A DNA stretch of 64,000 bases from Melampsora larici-populina 98AG31 (Eukaryota > Basidiomycota > Pucciniomycetes > Pucciniales > Melampsoraceae): positions 785,607-849,606 of the forward strand of contig NW_006768803.1 in the NCBI RefSeq assembly GCF_000204055.1, given 5' to 3'. Every line of letters begins with the position of its first letter. Position 1 is the stretch's first letter. Below, piece after piece: positions 23,098 through 35,468 of this stretch. The position numbers and the translations under genes are program-made. The notes below the pieces were generated by a model, which saw only the letters and a list, made by a program, of their open reading frames with translations, ran no database searches and had not been told where the DNA came from.

Positions 23098-24174
23098 TTG
23101 TGGAAAAAGATTCTTTGGTTAAGAATAGAAATGTAAGATCTCAATGGATATGTGAAGGCACCAGATTTATAATCTGTTTTAAAATCATGCATTTGTAGGA
23201 GGTTAAACTTATGAAGCAACATACCTACCAATTTCTTTTCTTGGTCCAAAGAGGTATGTTTTGAGTAGTTTCACAGGAAGTTTATGTTTAACATATGCTC
23301 AGCTTCAAGATAAAAACAAATTGTTGTTTTTGCCAACCATGGGTAAAATTGAATTGAATTTTCCGTTTGATCAGGTGTGGATAGATTCACGAGGGGTGCT
23401 TGATTCTACATGGTATTATGGTCAACGGCCATGGAGGCCTAGAAGGTCAAAAGGATGCGGCAAGGATAGAACTCAAAAAAGCAGAAAGTGTAATCCCAGA
23501 GGGCGAACACAACATGAACATCAAGGCGCGTTCCATGCATCAATTCCAGCTTCCTAGACACATTTGAAGCCTGTTAATGTTCCCTTTGTTGGAGAGAAAT
23601 CAGATTAGTCTGAATATTAAGAGGGATCAGTTTAGTCATTTGGTCACATTCACAGAAACAAGGTTCTATTGACGCATCAAGTCCCGAGCACGAGTGAGTA
23701 AATGAGAATTCATAGCCACAGCCTAGACAATCAAAAACGCCGCATCAAAAAGACCTTAGATGACATTCTCAGAGTGAATGAAATACGTGACTTTTAACAA
23801 GACATCCTAAATGTAAGATACGTAGTACATTGATGATAAACTTGCATGAACTCAAAGAACCAAAAAAAAACCAAAAATGAGAACAAAGTAACAAGGATAA
23901 AAGACATTCAACATTTTTTTTTGTCTTGAACAAAAATCGATTTGATATAAGATTACAACTTTGAAGTTAATTGAAAAAAGGATATATCATACAAATAAAA
24001 TCACAATTGATACAATCGAAACAGGAAACTAAAAGTCAAAAAGGAATTGAAAGAAAACTTGTAAACCGTATGGCTTGTCACTAACACTACTGATGAATGA
24101 ATCGTTTTAACAAGTTCAACAGCCAACAGGGTGACCAAGTTCAAGAATCTCTTAATCAACTTTGACCGACCCAA
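23098..24174. other. Intergenic, no supported gene
   Basis: A 98-codon plus-strand ORF at 23261-23557 has no recognisable content and sits beside an old repeat, so I do not call it. The rest is AT-rich. Confidence 0.4.
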
Positions 24175-24578
24175 TCAATGTACATCGACCAATAAAGCTT
24201 TCTCTAAGATCACCTTTCCTTCCTTATACTTTTGTGTAGGTTCGTAAGCTTTATCATACTTCCATCCAATCGTTGCACCACACTTGATACAATAAATATC
24301 ACGAACGGTATGTAAACCAGTGGTCATCGGTCGATCTTCAGCTTCTCCTAATTTGATATTCACAGCTGTTTCGAATAGATAAGCTCGTCCGTGTTGACCA
24401 TTGAATTGCTAGAGATCAGATCAATTGATTAGCTCTTTTCTCATAATGATATCATCGGACCAAGTAAGGAAGACCATACACGTGAGATCATGTTATCGGT
24501 TGTAGCTAAATGAGTACGACATGTGCTACATCCAAAGACTCTTGAACCTGAAAGGTATTCACGGTGTTGGAAGCCCAT
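24175..24578 (-). CDS. Yippee/Moh1-family zinc-binding protein
   Basis: Exons in transcript order 24578-24480 and 24408-24175, 110 aa. The intron uses donor GTATGG. Two CxxC pairs should bind one zinc ion: FGCSTCRTH (Cys 17 and 20) and [14 protein letters not shown] (Cys 73 and 76). Between them lie [16 protein letters not shown] and [13 protein letters not shown], and after them [15 protein letters not shown], all standard for Yippee proteins. Family length is about 100-120 aa. The fold resembles the cereblon thalidomide-binding domain; the yeast member Moh1 has been linked to stationary phase and cell death, and a YPEL protein is part of some CTLH/GID E3 ligases. The exact role here is unknown. 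Confidence 0.93.
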
Positions 24579-25749
24579 CTGGCTTTTCTAGAGCACTGAG
24601 TCGATTTGAGATGATAGATTATCGTGAAGCTGAGGTTCAGATCGAACGTTTCCTGAAACGTTTGAAGTCACAAATGATCTTGATGAAATGAGTTTTTGAT
24701 GATAGATTTGATGGATGAAACGATAAGGTGGTTTGATGAGATGATAGATTGATGTTATAGTTTGAGAGAAAGGCTATAGCCCATTTCACTTTGAATGGTT
24801 TCTGAAATTCTGTTTCTTGATCAAATTGGAAGTCACTTTGAGTTCGACTCAAGATTGAGCTTTTATATGCATGGGTTATTTGTTGCACTGTGCATAACCC
24901 ATGATCATGTGACTTTAAAAGGAGTATCAAATTACAAAGCTTGTTTATTTATATACACCTACACCTGAGGCATTTTCCTTTTAAGTTTTCAACTTACACT
25001 CTCGGAAGTCAAGTGATATGTAGGCTCTAGAGTCTAGACCGGAGAGCATATGTACCTCCAGAGATAAGGGTAGGGCATTTATAATTGATCTGCATCGCCC
25101 AGATAGGACCTTCAGTCAATCTCAAGTGATCAAAAGTAGTGAGAGATCTGAATTGCACAAAGGGATTTCTTGAGTGTAAATTCCGCTGTGTGTAAACTCC
25201 GCCTGTCCAGTGAGATCCACTTTATTACCACTGGCACCGGGTTGCATAGCAAAACTCTTGGTCCAAGCTATAGATATCTTGTATTTCCAGTGAGATTGTT
25301 GCTTGGAAAGATTTATGTATGTACCCCAATGATTTTTGGCTGAGGGGAAACCTCTACATCGTATGTTGTCCTTGAAAATATATCAAGAACTCTTTGGATA
25401 TATCATATTATGCCTCTTCACCGGGTCTCTTTCAGGTTATAATCATGCCAAACCTTTATCATTTCTACACGTACAAACCTTAGATGTTGGATATCCTTTA
25501 TCTTACCTAACAGATTAAATTTGAAAACCCTTGAGTGATTTAAAGTTGTGCTCATGATGTTTTTTGCGTTTACAAGGAAAAGATATTCCTACACCACGGG
25601 GCTGGTGGTACGTGACGCTCACGTGGGATTTGACTCTGTGTGCTGTCTACATCGTCATACCCGACGTGAGTTACACATGCAAGCCAGCGTGGGCTTCACC
25701 TGGATCTGATCACGTAGCTACAGTGTGATGGCTCACCTGATCATTGAGC
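24579..25749. other. Intergenic, no supported gene
   Basis: Upstream flank of the Yippee gene, then sequence with short random ORFs only. Confidence 0.4.
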
Positions 25750-25809
25750 GAGTCATCTCACCTTGTTATGATGTGAGAAGGCTCACACAATGATAAGGTG
25801 AGATGACTC
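25750..25809. repeat. 60-bp imperfect palindrome
   Basis: Arms of about 28 bp read GAGTCATCTCACCTT followed by a partly matched inner half ending TGTGAG, around a 5-nt loop aaggc. The surrounding 25620-25900 also repeats the words tcacctg, gtgagc and gatgactca. A single hairpin of this size could be a foldback relic. Confidence 0.7.
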
Positions 25810-28800
25810 ACCTTGTTGAGAGTGCCAGTCAGACTTTGTGGCAACCAGGCGAGATAGCTCGTACTCTTGTAGTGTAAGCAAGGATGAAGCTGGTGAGCAA
25901 TGGCTCATTGTAGGGGTCTTCCGGCCTCATCATAAGCTGATATGTAGCCACACCCTCGAATCAAGCTGGGATGTTTTGGTTTTTGGCTCACGGGATGAGG
26001 TTGAAGACTGCAACTAATCTTTTGTTTGCATTGACAAGAAATACAGATGATAATTACACAACCAAGGGAAATGATATTGAGAAAAACACAAGAAAAAAAG
26101 ATGAGAAAAAAGACAAGGAGATGATCAACATGAAACAAAAATGAGCCTTTGATGGAAATGTTCAATGGTTTGGTTGTGTACTGAATATTTTAATTTGATT
26201 GATTGTTCCTGTAAGAAATGTTCATCAAGCAATCAATCAATGAATCCATGATCAATGAGAGTCAGAAGAGCTGATTGAGATGATGCAAGACTTACAACCT
26301 ATCAGATCGATCTAAGTGTATGGAGCTATTAGAACAATGAGGAAAAAAGAGAAGAGACCAATCATGATCAGCAAACAAGAACAAAAATAAACAAACAAGA
26401 AAAGAATGGAAAACTATTGAAAATCCAGTCTTCAACTCAAGATAATCAACCTAGACTTCAATATCAACAATCCAAACAGAAACAATGAAGAGAATGGCAT
26501 CAATCTGTAGGACAATGCGAATGAGGTGTAGAGAAGAAAGGTGAAGATAATGAAATAGGGCTTAAAAACGGAGCGATCGAACAAAGGACTTTGATATGGA
26601 CAAGACAAACAATATCAATCATTATACAATTAAAACTTTGAGCCGATTGGAATGAGATCAAGAGGGCAAAGACTTACAAAGAGAAATAAAATGAGCGATA
26701 AAAGGGCTTTCACTTGAACATTCAGAATGAGGATGAATGAAACATGACCGGATGATCTGCTCTAGAGATGATTGATGTGATGACGGTGAACACTAACTTG
26801 ATAAAGATAGTAGAACGGGAAAGTGCACCAGGGAAGTTGTTACATATGTAGCGGTGAGACCTGTGACATTTACCTGTGACGTCACACTTGACATCACATA
26901 TATGTTTATACATGGAGCGCGCAAAAACCTTACCCGACACCTGGTTTGAAAATGACACCAATCTGTGACATTTCCACCAGCAAACTTCACAAAGCGGTCT
27001 TCAGAGTTTCAAAAGCAGGCTACATTTGGCAGAGGTCAAGTTTTGTGACACGGTAAGTTGCTTTGTGGACTCTTGATCATATCCAACTTTTCCACATGTT
27101 GAGCTAGCCCCATCTAGTGAGTTCGTTCTTCCTCCTTGTCATTTCATCTTCTTAACTTGATCTTGTTTGTCAATAGTTAGTCATGTTGATTGGTCCATTT
27201 CGAAGATTTCAAAGGTACTATTGCCAGTTTATCATACGTGAGTACTTGTCTTCCTAAGTCTCCAACTCATCTTCTACCGTTCAGCTTCATTTATTGCTTG
27301 AGTGTGTTGTTGTATTGATCGCCCATTTCCAAGCTTCAAAACCATGAGCTTTTTTTATTTGTCTTTTGTTCTTTTGTTGACTTTTATCTTATGCTTCATA
27401 TACCTCTATGCAGTACAAGCAACTAATCTGTTCTTTCTTTTTGTTTGGTAGTGTAATACATAGGGATGATATAGTATTTTTCAAAAAAGGAATGTATAAC
27501 ATGATTAGGACAGTTAAATCCAATTTCAATGTAGAGGACATCCATTATGTTTTTTTCATAAACTTATAAGATAATCATAAGCAATTTAAGTATGAAATTT
27601 CCTGTAGACATCTGAAGAGATAACAAATGAACCAATCTCGGGGGACATGAGATTGACATGCAGCAAAATAAACTGAGAAAAGTACCCAGAAATTGTTGAG
27701 AGTGCCAAATTTTTCAAGCGTGGCTCAGCAGCCGCATGATTCTCTTCTTAATTTTTTGAGGAGGCCTACTTATTTGCTTTGGCGCACAAGCTGAATCGCG
27801 TGCTGAGCACTTCGCGCTGGCAGGTTGCGCTCGTCCCAACCAGCTCACCCACTGATTGGCTGGTAAACCACACCATGCCGACGTGGTCTTTCTCTTGACG
27901 TGTAGAGCAGGTGACAAGCATCAGGTGAGGGCCACGTGGCCACACTCACACTGCTTTCACCTGCTCGAAATCACATGGCCGCACTCACACTGCTGCCACC
28001 TGTTCTACACAACCACTCGGCGTGGTCATACCCAACTTACATTTCACGTGGTCCCAGTTCAAAGTTGCCCCGTGGTGTATACATATCAAAGAAATCTTTT
28101 ACATATTACAGTGGAGGTGAGTAGAGGCTAGGTCCTGATGGAGGTTCAGTTCTGGTCATCTTCCGGTCTTGTACTGAGTTCTTCCTTGGAAGTGGTACAT
28201 AACTGCAAGAAAAAACACTCCAAATTTTGAGATCTCGTAATACAACTTGAGTCTTGCTCACTCTCATCACTCTTTCTTCTCTCAGTTTTCAAGGCACAAT
28301 CAAATTGTAGATAGATACTGCAGAGCTTAGCCTGACCATACACCCATGTGTTTGTATGATGATCTTACATTGGTTTTGTATATGGTTTGCTTGAAAGCTA
28401 TAAGGCCATATGAGTGTAACACGTTTCAGGTTTGTGTCATGAATGATCACAGTACAAAGCTCATTATTAAAAAAAAATTATGCATTGCTTAAAGTGCCTC
28501 CTAAATGATCAGGCACTATTATAACTATTTGTGCTGGGCTCTGGTAAAAACCCCTTGTGTGAAAAAGGACGTGTGATGGAAGTTTAAACTATTTAGGGTC
28601 AGACTTACCATTACATCATTGATATTGGGATCCATATATTAAGTTTGTAGAAAGATTAGGAGGTAATTGTGAATAACAATTAAAGATCTTTATGTTGCTT
28701 GTTCTTTTAGATGTTTCCTCAAGACTTCATGTTACATATCATGAAGGTCCAGACTCCAAAGCGTTAAAAAAGAAAAAGAAACACGTGGAAAAAGAACCAT

Positions 28801-29098
28801 CTTGAGAAATCACTGGATTGAGAAACCTTCTTTTCATCTGCCACGGCCCACAGCCTATGGATGAAGAAATCACCCCAAAAGAAGGTCAAAATGCCTTATT
28901 GAAGCACTGGAAATCTTTTCCTCTCATATGTAACTCTATCTTGGAATCCCACATAGCGGCTGAAGTCTGCTGGGTTGGACAAATGATCTGGTCCATATGA
29001 TCCTCAAAACTGAAACAGTCACACAACGGCGCCACAATTGTGTAGAAAAAATTTTCATTGATAAATAATAAAACCTTTCCCAAATTGCCCACCAAGAT
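25810..29098. other. Gene-poor region before Harbinger copy 2
   Basis: No supported gene in about 3.3 kb. Several short ORFs (25905-26165, 26722-26961, 27714-28131, 28818-29000) lack conserved motifs and overlap on opposite strands. A pair of imperfect 34-bp direct repeats, cacRTGGCCRCACTCACAC and following bases, lies at 27933-27966 and 27972-28005. Confidence 0.4.
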
Positions 29099-29292
29099 TT
29101 AGGCCCCGTTTGGTATGGCTTATGCCTTTTCATAACCTATTAACGGGTAATAGGTTATGCATTGCCGAATGTGATACGTTTTGAAGTCGAGTTTCAAAAT
29201 CTGTAAAACACATTAAACCCCTTTTCAAAGGGAAAAGTGATCGATGGTGTTTGGTACGTACCATTCACCATCATCCATAACATATTATCACA

Positions 29293-30667
29293 ATGTCCGA
29301 TTCCGAAGATTCGGAAATCAGTTATTCCTCGGTTCAATACTCGTCATCGATCGAAGACCTGATGGACAACTCCATGGACGACCTGAGCAATGGTACGTTG
29401 TCTGATTCGTCGTCTTCAGATGATGATGATGATATACTCATTGCAGCGGCAGTTCTTGAGATCGAGGAGATGGAACGCGAGCAACGCTACGCCAGGATTC
29501 CTTGTAGGACTTTGAATCTTCGAGGCTATGCTTACGAGAAAGAACTACTCAAAGGGAGTAACGTGCGTTTTCTGGAGGTCTTGAAACTAGAAAAACACGC
29601 CTTCAAGCATCTCATGACTTATCTCGAGCCTCTTTTGGAGCCTTCAGAGCACATAACAGTCAATGAACAAGTAATGATGTTCTTATTCATCAGTGGGCAT
29701 TCAGTAGAAATGAGGCATGCTGCAGAGTGTTTCCAACACTCGACAGAAACGGTCCATCAATATTTTCATATTGTTTGAAATGCGCTCGAGGGACTTGTTG
29801 ATTCTGTGATTATTCAACCAGGGCCTGATACTCCAATACCTGACAAAATAGTTGACAATCCAAAGCTTAATCCATGGTTCTCTCACTGCATTGGAGCTCT
29901 TGACGGCACTCACATCGAAGCTCAGGTCAAATTCGCCAACAGATCTAAACATCGAAATAGACATGGTACATTATCACAAAACGTGCTAGCCGCTTGTTCT
30001 TTCAATATGAAGTTTCTGTTTATCTATGCTGGGATAGGTGGTAGGGCGCACGACTCCTTTGTGCTCACCAAAGCTCGTGAGAATGGAGCTTTCATTGTAC
30101 CTGAAGGTGAGTAACCTTCTTGATCTACTTTGGAATCCAATATTCTAATTGGAATATATATTTGTAGGAAGATACTATTTAGGAGATTCTGGTTATGCAC
30201 ATCGCTCAGATGTGTTCATTCCATACTCGGGTACTTGTTATCATCTTCAAGAGTGGCACATTGGAAACCGCGCACCACGTACTCCTTGTGAACTTTACAA
30301 CCTACGTCACGCTATGGCACGAAATGTCATTGAGCGCATATTTGGTGTTCTGAAAATGTGATCTCAAATAATGAAATACATGCCACAATTTGATTTAGAA
30401 GTTCAATATTCACTAGTTGTAGCATGTGCAGTTCTACACAATATCATTCGAGATGCAGGTCCTGAAGACTCTTTCTATGACGAGTTTGACTGCTTACAAC
30501 GCGAGGAAGAGAATACCCAAGATTTGGCATGGGCACAAGCTAGAGCAAACAATGAATATGAAGAACCTGGCCTTGGAGTTCAGAATGAGGCACATGCTCA
30601 GAGGGATGCAATGGCTCAAGAGATGTTTGATGATTATTTGGCTCATCCACGTCGACAGTGGAGATGA
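29293..30667 (+). pseudogene. PIF/Harbinger DDE transposase, copy 2, two nonsense codons
   Basis: Exons 29293-30106 and 30168-30667 join as in copy 1. All three catalytic residues are present: Asp in GALDGTHIEA (29902-29904), Asp in YLGDSGYAHR (30185-30187) and Glu in RNVIERIFGV. The frame is broken by TGA at 29776-29778, where copy 1 has CGA, a C-to-T change at CpG. A second TGA at 30359-30361 is at the same place as the only TGA of copy 1. Otherwise the two copies are very similar over the whole protein. Confidence 0.9.
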
Positions 30668-30793
30668 TATCTAGTTCAATTACTCATTAGGTAGACAGCA
30701 TAGAAGAAATAAAAGAATTTGATTTGAATGACAGCATAAAAGGATGAAACTACAAATTTAAAAAATTATACTTGTATCTACAAATTTAAAAAA

Positions 30794-32158
30794 TTATACT
30801 TGTGTGATCTCATTCTTCAACCAATCCCATTGCATATCTTCTGGTAGAGAATTAAAAAAGAAAGCCTTATCCTCATTGTTTAAGATGATAGCACCTTTCA
30901 TCTTCTCAACTTTGTCAGTAATATTGGATGCTACATTAGATCGGAATACATTCATAGCCTTGGTTTGCTCTGGATACTTATCTTTACTTGCATGGATGAG
31001 ACTCTGGTGTTGAAGGCGCTCAAGTGCAGCAGCCTCTGCTTGTGCCTTCCTTTTGCTTCGTATAGTTTCTAATTGTACTTGCCTTTCATGTCGGATCAAC
31101 TCCAATTGAGCTTGTCAATCTTCCTGCATTCTCATGTTCTGCTTACAATCCTCCTCTTTGGCAGCCAACTTTGCCTTGCCCACTTCAACTAGACTCATCA
31201 ACGCATCTGCACTGCTTGGCAGGTTCGATCGCTTTCGATGTGCTCAAGGCTTTGGGGAGAATGGAGCAGGTCGTTTAGCATTGGTTGGTTTGGGTGGTGG
31301 AGATGGCGAAGTTGGAGGTAAGGAGGATGGTGCTGGTGCGATGGCTGGGTCTACAACATCCCTGGGTATTGGCCCGAAGTTTGATTGATCGGCTGGATCG
31401 TGAACAGTCGATCCGTTGGCCTTATCATTCAGAACCTCGGTCAAAGCTGTAAAACAATTGTCAATAAGGTGATGTATTCACATTTGGGCATGTGAAGACA
31501 AACCTGGATCAAGGACTGGTGGTAAGTCTGAATCCAATCCATCATCCAGCGCTAGTTCCTCTGGGGTGAGTTCAGCGGTCCTGGATCAATTCGTCCTGGC
31601 AACGCGACTGCCTTGGACCATTTTGTCATCAGCATTTCGCCCATCCTCGAGTTCGTTCATGAGTGCATAGTTAGGAAAACCTTTGTTTCTAAAGGTCTTG
31701 TATTTTGAATTTGACTATGAAACAAACAAAATTAGCATTTGAAAACAATAGTCTTTGAAGAGAGGTTGAAAGCTCACAGCAATTTTGATTTTCCACCATT
31801 CATCTGATGCAATAACCATTTTCTTCTCGTTGTCCCAACCAGCGCCTGTAAAATTCTTGAGGGGTTCAAATGACTTGTACAAAACACGTTGCTGAGAATC
31901 CCATCGTCAGATAACTTGTTCATATGTGCAATTGAGGTAGGAAGCACTTACAGCGTTATAATGATTCTTCAATGCTGAGATTTCATAGTCCTCATGATAA
32001 CACTTGTTAAATTCTTTTACCACTGTAACCCATGCTTCCTTTTTAAACACATTCTCAACTCGAGCTCCGTTGTTTGCTTGGTCCAAGAGGCTTTGTAGTA
32101 AGAAATCGCTACGCCCATTGCCAAAGTGCGCTGAGCTCTTCTCAGCTTCCTTGCCCAT
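30794..32158 (-). pseudogene. Harbinger Myb/SANT-like gene, copy 2, broken
   Basis: Homologous throughout to the intact gene at 14133-15527, with the same exon layout. It starts near 32158 (MGKEAEKSSAHFGNGRSD). At least three in-frame TGA codons interrupt it. One replaces the basic codon after VARTN (about 31593-31595), one follows PAPFSPKP (about 31245), and one follows MRMQED (about 31115). The Myb-like region itself (VFKKEAWVTVVKEFNKCYHE, FTGAGWDNEKK, SDEWWKIKI) is well kept. No functional product expected. Confidence 0.85.
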
Positions 32159-32740
32159 GACAATTGATGTGAATCTAGTGGCCAAAGCTTGTGGTTTCAA
32201 GATAGGCAAATTGCTTGGGATCAGAAAAGAATCCGTGAGGTGTAGAGTTCTAAAGGATGGAAATGAACGTACTTTGGAGAAAATCAAGTTAAAAGTGCTC
32301 CTCGAAAAGCCTGTTCAGGTAACCTCGTTGAGTGAGAAGAATTTGTACTTATAATTTTTTTTGAGATAATGCTGGTTGACCCTACAGAGCCCCGAGTCGA
32401 AAGCGTTTCTACGGGTTTTATAATGGATTAATCGACTTGAAAGCTGCTCAATAGCAGCTTTCAAAATACTCGATTATTGATCGAGATTAATGGATTATGG
32501 AGTGAAAAACAGATTTCAAAAAGGGGGGCAAAGGTGGTAACAAACGACTTTTTTTAAAAAAGTGGAAAATGTATTATTTTTGGAAAATAATACATTTTCC
32601 CCGGTTTTTGTAAGCTATACCAAACGGGGCCTTATTTGGAGGGAAAGATTGGATGAGTATTGTATAGTACAGAAATATAACACAGGAAGCACTACATATG
32701 TATGATAGATTTGGCCTGAATACATATGTAGCCACGCCCA

Positions 32741-33417
32741 TTAGCTTGAACAAGCCCTCTCTGCGCGGCCACGTCCGCGCGCCTCGCAGAGGGGCTTGGG
32801 ACTAATCGTGAGTTCCTGGCACGGAGACTCCACGAGTTAAGTCCACTTATGTAGTTTTTTGCTTTTTCCCGCTTTCCTCACTGATAAAAACAACTTTACC
32901 TTGCAGGAAAAGTTGTTTGTATTTTTGTTCTACATGTGTTTCCATCTTGATATCCTGGTTATCACTACTTCATCACCCTGATCATGAGTTGAGTTTTCAA
33001 GCTCTTATGTCCCATATGTAAATGAATGTACAGCCTGTATTCGCATCGTACGTGATTTAAACATAAGGATGTGCAAAACATTTGGTGATTTTGGCGCAGG
33101 CAGAAACTAACGTACAAAAAGTACTGAAAACAGACCACAATACAGGCGGGTGTTGTAAGAATGTTAAAGCCACATTTCTGGCCGCATCAGATGGTTTGTG
33201 TACAATCTGAGGCTATGAGGATGTGTAGAACAAAAATATGAACAACTCTTCCTGCAAGGTAAAGTTGTTTTTATCGGTGAGGAAAGCGGGAAAAGGCGAA
33301 AAACTACATAAGTGGACTTAACTCGTGGAGTCTCCGTGCCAGGAACTCACGATTAGTCCCAAGCCCCTCTGCGAGGCGCGCGGACGTGGCCGCGCAGAGA
33401 GGGCTTGTTCAAGCTAA
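32741..33417. mobile_element. Mutator-like non-autonomous element, 677 bp, 194-bp TIRs, 9-bp TSD
   Basis: Inverted arms 32741-32934 and 33224-33417 are nearly identical, with only a few mismatches near their inner ends, and start TTAGCTTGAACAAGCCCTCT. Flanked by the perfect 9-bp repeat CCACGCCCA (32732-32740, 33418-33426). The interior of about 290 bp has no gene. Long TIRs with a 9-bp duplication are the signature of Mutator-like elements. The high arm identity suggests a recent insertion. The arms are GC-rich against an AT-rich background. Confidence 0.9.
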
Positions 33418-33426
33418 CCACGCCCA

Positions 33427-34674
33427 CGGGTTTTAAAGTATTGGTGCACATATCCTCACATGATCATAGCCCCCAAAGAAAATGGTTTCAAAGACATTCA
33501 TCCGAATTTCCTTTCTCCGCGTTAAACCTTCATTAGTTTAGAAAACAATCTGTAGAGATTTACGGGATCGATCAATTGATCAGATGACTCTGGTGCAGCA
33601 TATCTTTCGAGCGTATTCACGAGCAGAGAATCAAAGGAGTTTTCCAATGAGTTTTTTCATATTTTAACTACCTATGTAGACCAAAATCCAAAAAGAAAGA
33701 AAAATCTATTGCCTGGTTCAGGTCGATCAGTTTTCTAATCTACAACAAGCGAATCACAACCGTCTGTTACAAAATTACTTTGAAGCGAACCTCATGACTC
33801 TAAGGATGGAAGATCCAACTTACGGAATCCATATTCCCTTTGCACAGCCATCACTGTTATAGATTTCCCGCCAATCCATAGATAATTAGATGTGATAAGC
33901 ATGTGCCGGTTTTAAGTGCGAGTACTTACATACTCAAACAGATCCCTATTTTATCTTTTGCCCACGTGGGTTTGTGTGGTACCTGGTAGAGGAGGTTATG
34001 TACGCGCAGGTTCGAGTTTGGGCTTGGCACGCTAGTGAGAAATGAAGGATTTCTTTTTCTTGATACTCATAGGGGCCAACCCAAGGCCAAGTTGAGGGCC
34101 AGACTCAAAGCTGACTTTGTGGTGTAAGCAATTTGTGATCGAGATTTGTACCTCGGAAAAGCTATGAGAGACCAAAGTGTAAAATTTAAAATGATGGTGG
34201 TCACTGGTTGGTATAGAGTCTCAAAGTCAGGGAATCTGGTCCAAATCATTCAAATCCAAATCCAATCAGTAGATCTGAATCTGATCGATTTGGTCAACCG
34301 TTAATTCGGTGTTTAGCAAATCGAACTGGTTTAGCCCCGATTTCATTTTATTTTAGTATGAGTTGGCTATCATCAGCTTACATGCTTTCCTTGAAGAACC
34401 AATTAGAATTCGGATTTCTATCTCAAAGCTAAAGCTCAGTTTTGAATTATATTGATACGGACTACTGATCAACTTTTAGCCATCTGATCAGGAACATCGT
34501 AAGTACATCTCTTTTCGAACGAATAAAGTCGGTCATTTGAAGATACTCATCCTTAACTTCCCATTTTCTCATCATCACCTACATCATCATCATCATCAGA
34601 ACTAAATTAGATTCATAGCTCATTCAAATCTCATTTATCTTTCAAAGAGCTTTAGAAGCAAGAAACCATATAAA
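33427..34674. other. Intergenic, upstream of the gene at 34675
   Basis: No supported gene. A CAT repeat (about 34576-34598) and pyrimidine-rich sequence precede the start codon, typical of a fungal 5' leader. Confidence 0.45.
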
Positions 34675-35468
34675 ATGTTAAGAACAACATCAGATCCAAC
34701 TTGTGAAGCTTTCTATCGTAAACGTCCAAGACCACTTTCACTAAAATCTAAACCTACTCAATTCTTTTCATCTCATTCTACTTCCGGTATCCTTTATTCT
34801 TCAATCACCACTCCTATACTAGAACTAGAAGAAGATAATCTTAACCTTTCACTTCTTCACACCTCTGAACTTCCTTCGCCAAAGAAACTTCGACCTTCAC
34901 GTGAATGTGCTACGATACCTAATGGATCTCTCAAGAGCGCTTTCAAGTCTCCGGCTCAATCTCCTAATACGACTTGTCCTACTACACCTGATACAGATTT
35001 TGGGGGAAAGATCTCGGTTGGAATCGTAGAGATGGGTAAGTTTGATCAAAGCTTCTTTAGAAAACTCTTCAACGTCGTGATACTAACGTTTTGGGTGGTG
35101 ATCTTATAGACTCTACGTTTCCTTTCTCGAGCGCTCGGGCTAGTTCGCCTACACGCAAAAACGTTCACTTCAACTGTGATGAAACAGAGGTGGACTCATT
35201 AACGACGGTGATGTTATCCATACACCTAACCCATTCACCTCAATCATACGATCGATCTCCCATCGATGTAGGACCTTCACTCTTACTACCACCTCGATCT
35301 TCAAGTGATTTATGTGAAGAAAGTGAAGTAGAAAGTAGTGAGGAAGATTGGTCGGATCCTGAACTTGGGTTAGATCTTAGTCGAACTTCTTCGATTCATC
35401 AAGCTGGGATCGGTAACTTACATGCCCTTAATCCTTTGGCTCTCACTTCTGCTCTGGATGGGTTTTAA
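34675..35468 (+). CDS. Uncharacterised Ser/Pro-rich protein with possible PP1-docking motif
   Basis: Exons 34675-35035 and 35110-35468 give 239 aa. Not assigned to a family. The N-terminal half is basic and Ser/Thr-Pro rich (FYRKRPRPLSLKSK, SLKSAFKSPAQSP), with several S/T-P sites. Just after the intron comes SPTRKNVHFNCDETEV, in which KNVHF fits the RVxF-type protein phosphatase 1 docking pattern. The same LKSA(L/F)K...K(x)V(x)F arrangement recurs in fungal regulatory proteins. The C-terminal part is acidic (ESEVESSEEDWSDPELGLDL). No membrane segment. It is likely a phospho-regulated intracellular protein; function unknown. Confidence 0.75.

Larger units (their letters stand above)
29102..32631. 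mobile_element. PIF/Harbinger element, copy 2 (3530 bp)
   Basis: Ends are inverted GGCCCCGTTTGGTATGGC/GGCCCCGTTTGGTATAGC. They are flanked by TTA (29099-29101, 32632-32634), a typical Harbinger target. Gene order matches copy 1. It lacks the nested MITE of copy 1. Both genes are broken. Confidence 0.92.

Noticed and set aside
30359..30409. Possible intron (gtgatctc...gatttag) that would remove the shared Harbinger TGA
   Set aside because: It would also delete the KYMPxFDLE region, which stays in frame in both copies and leads into the family-typical LHNIIRD segment.
33960..34045. Possible tRNA gene (ggttcgagt near 34011)
   Set aside because: A B-box-like string is present but no acceptor stem or anticodon arm could be paired.
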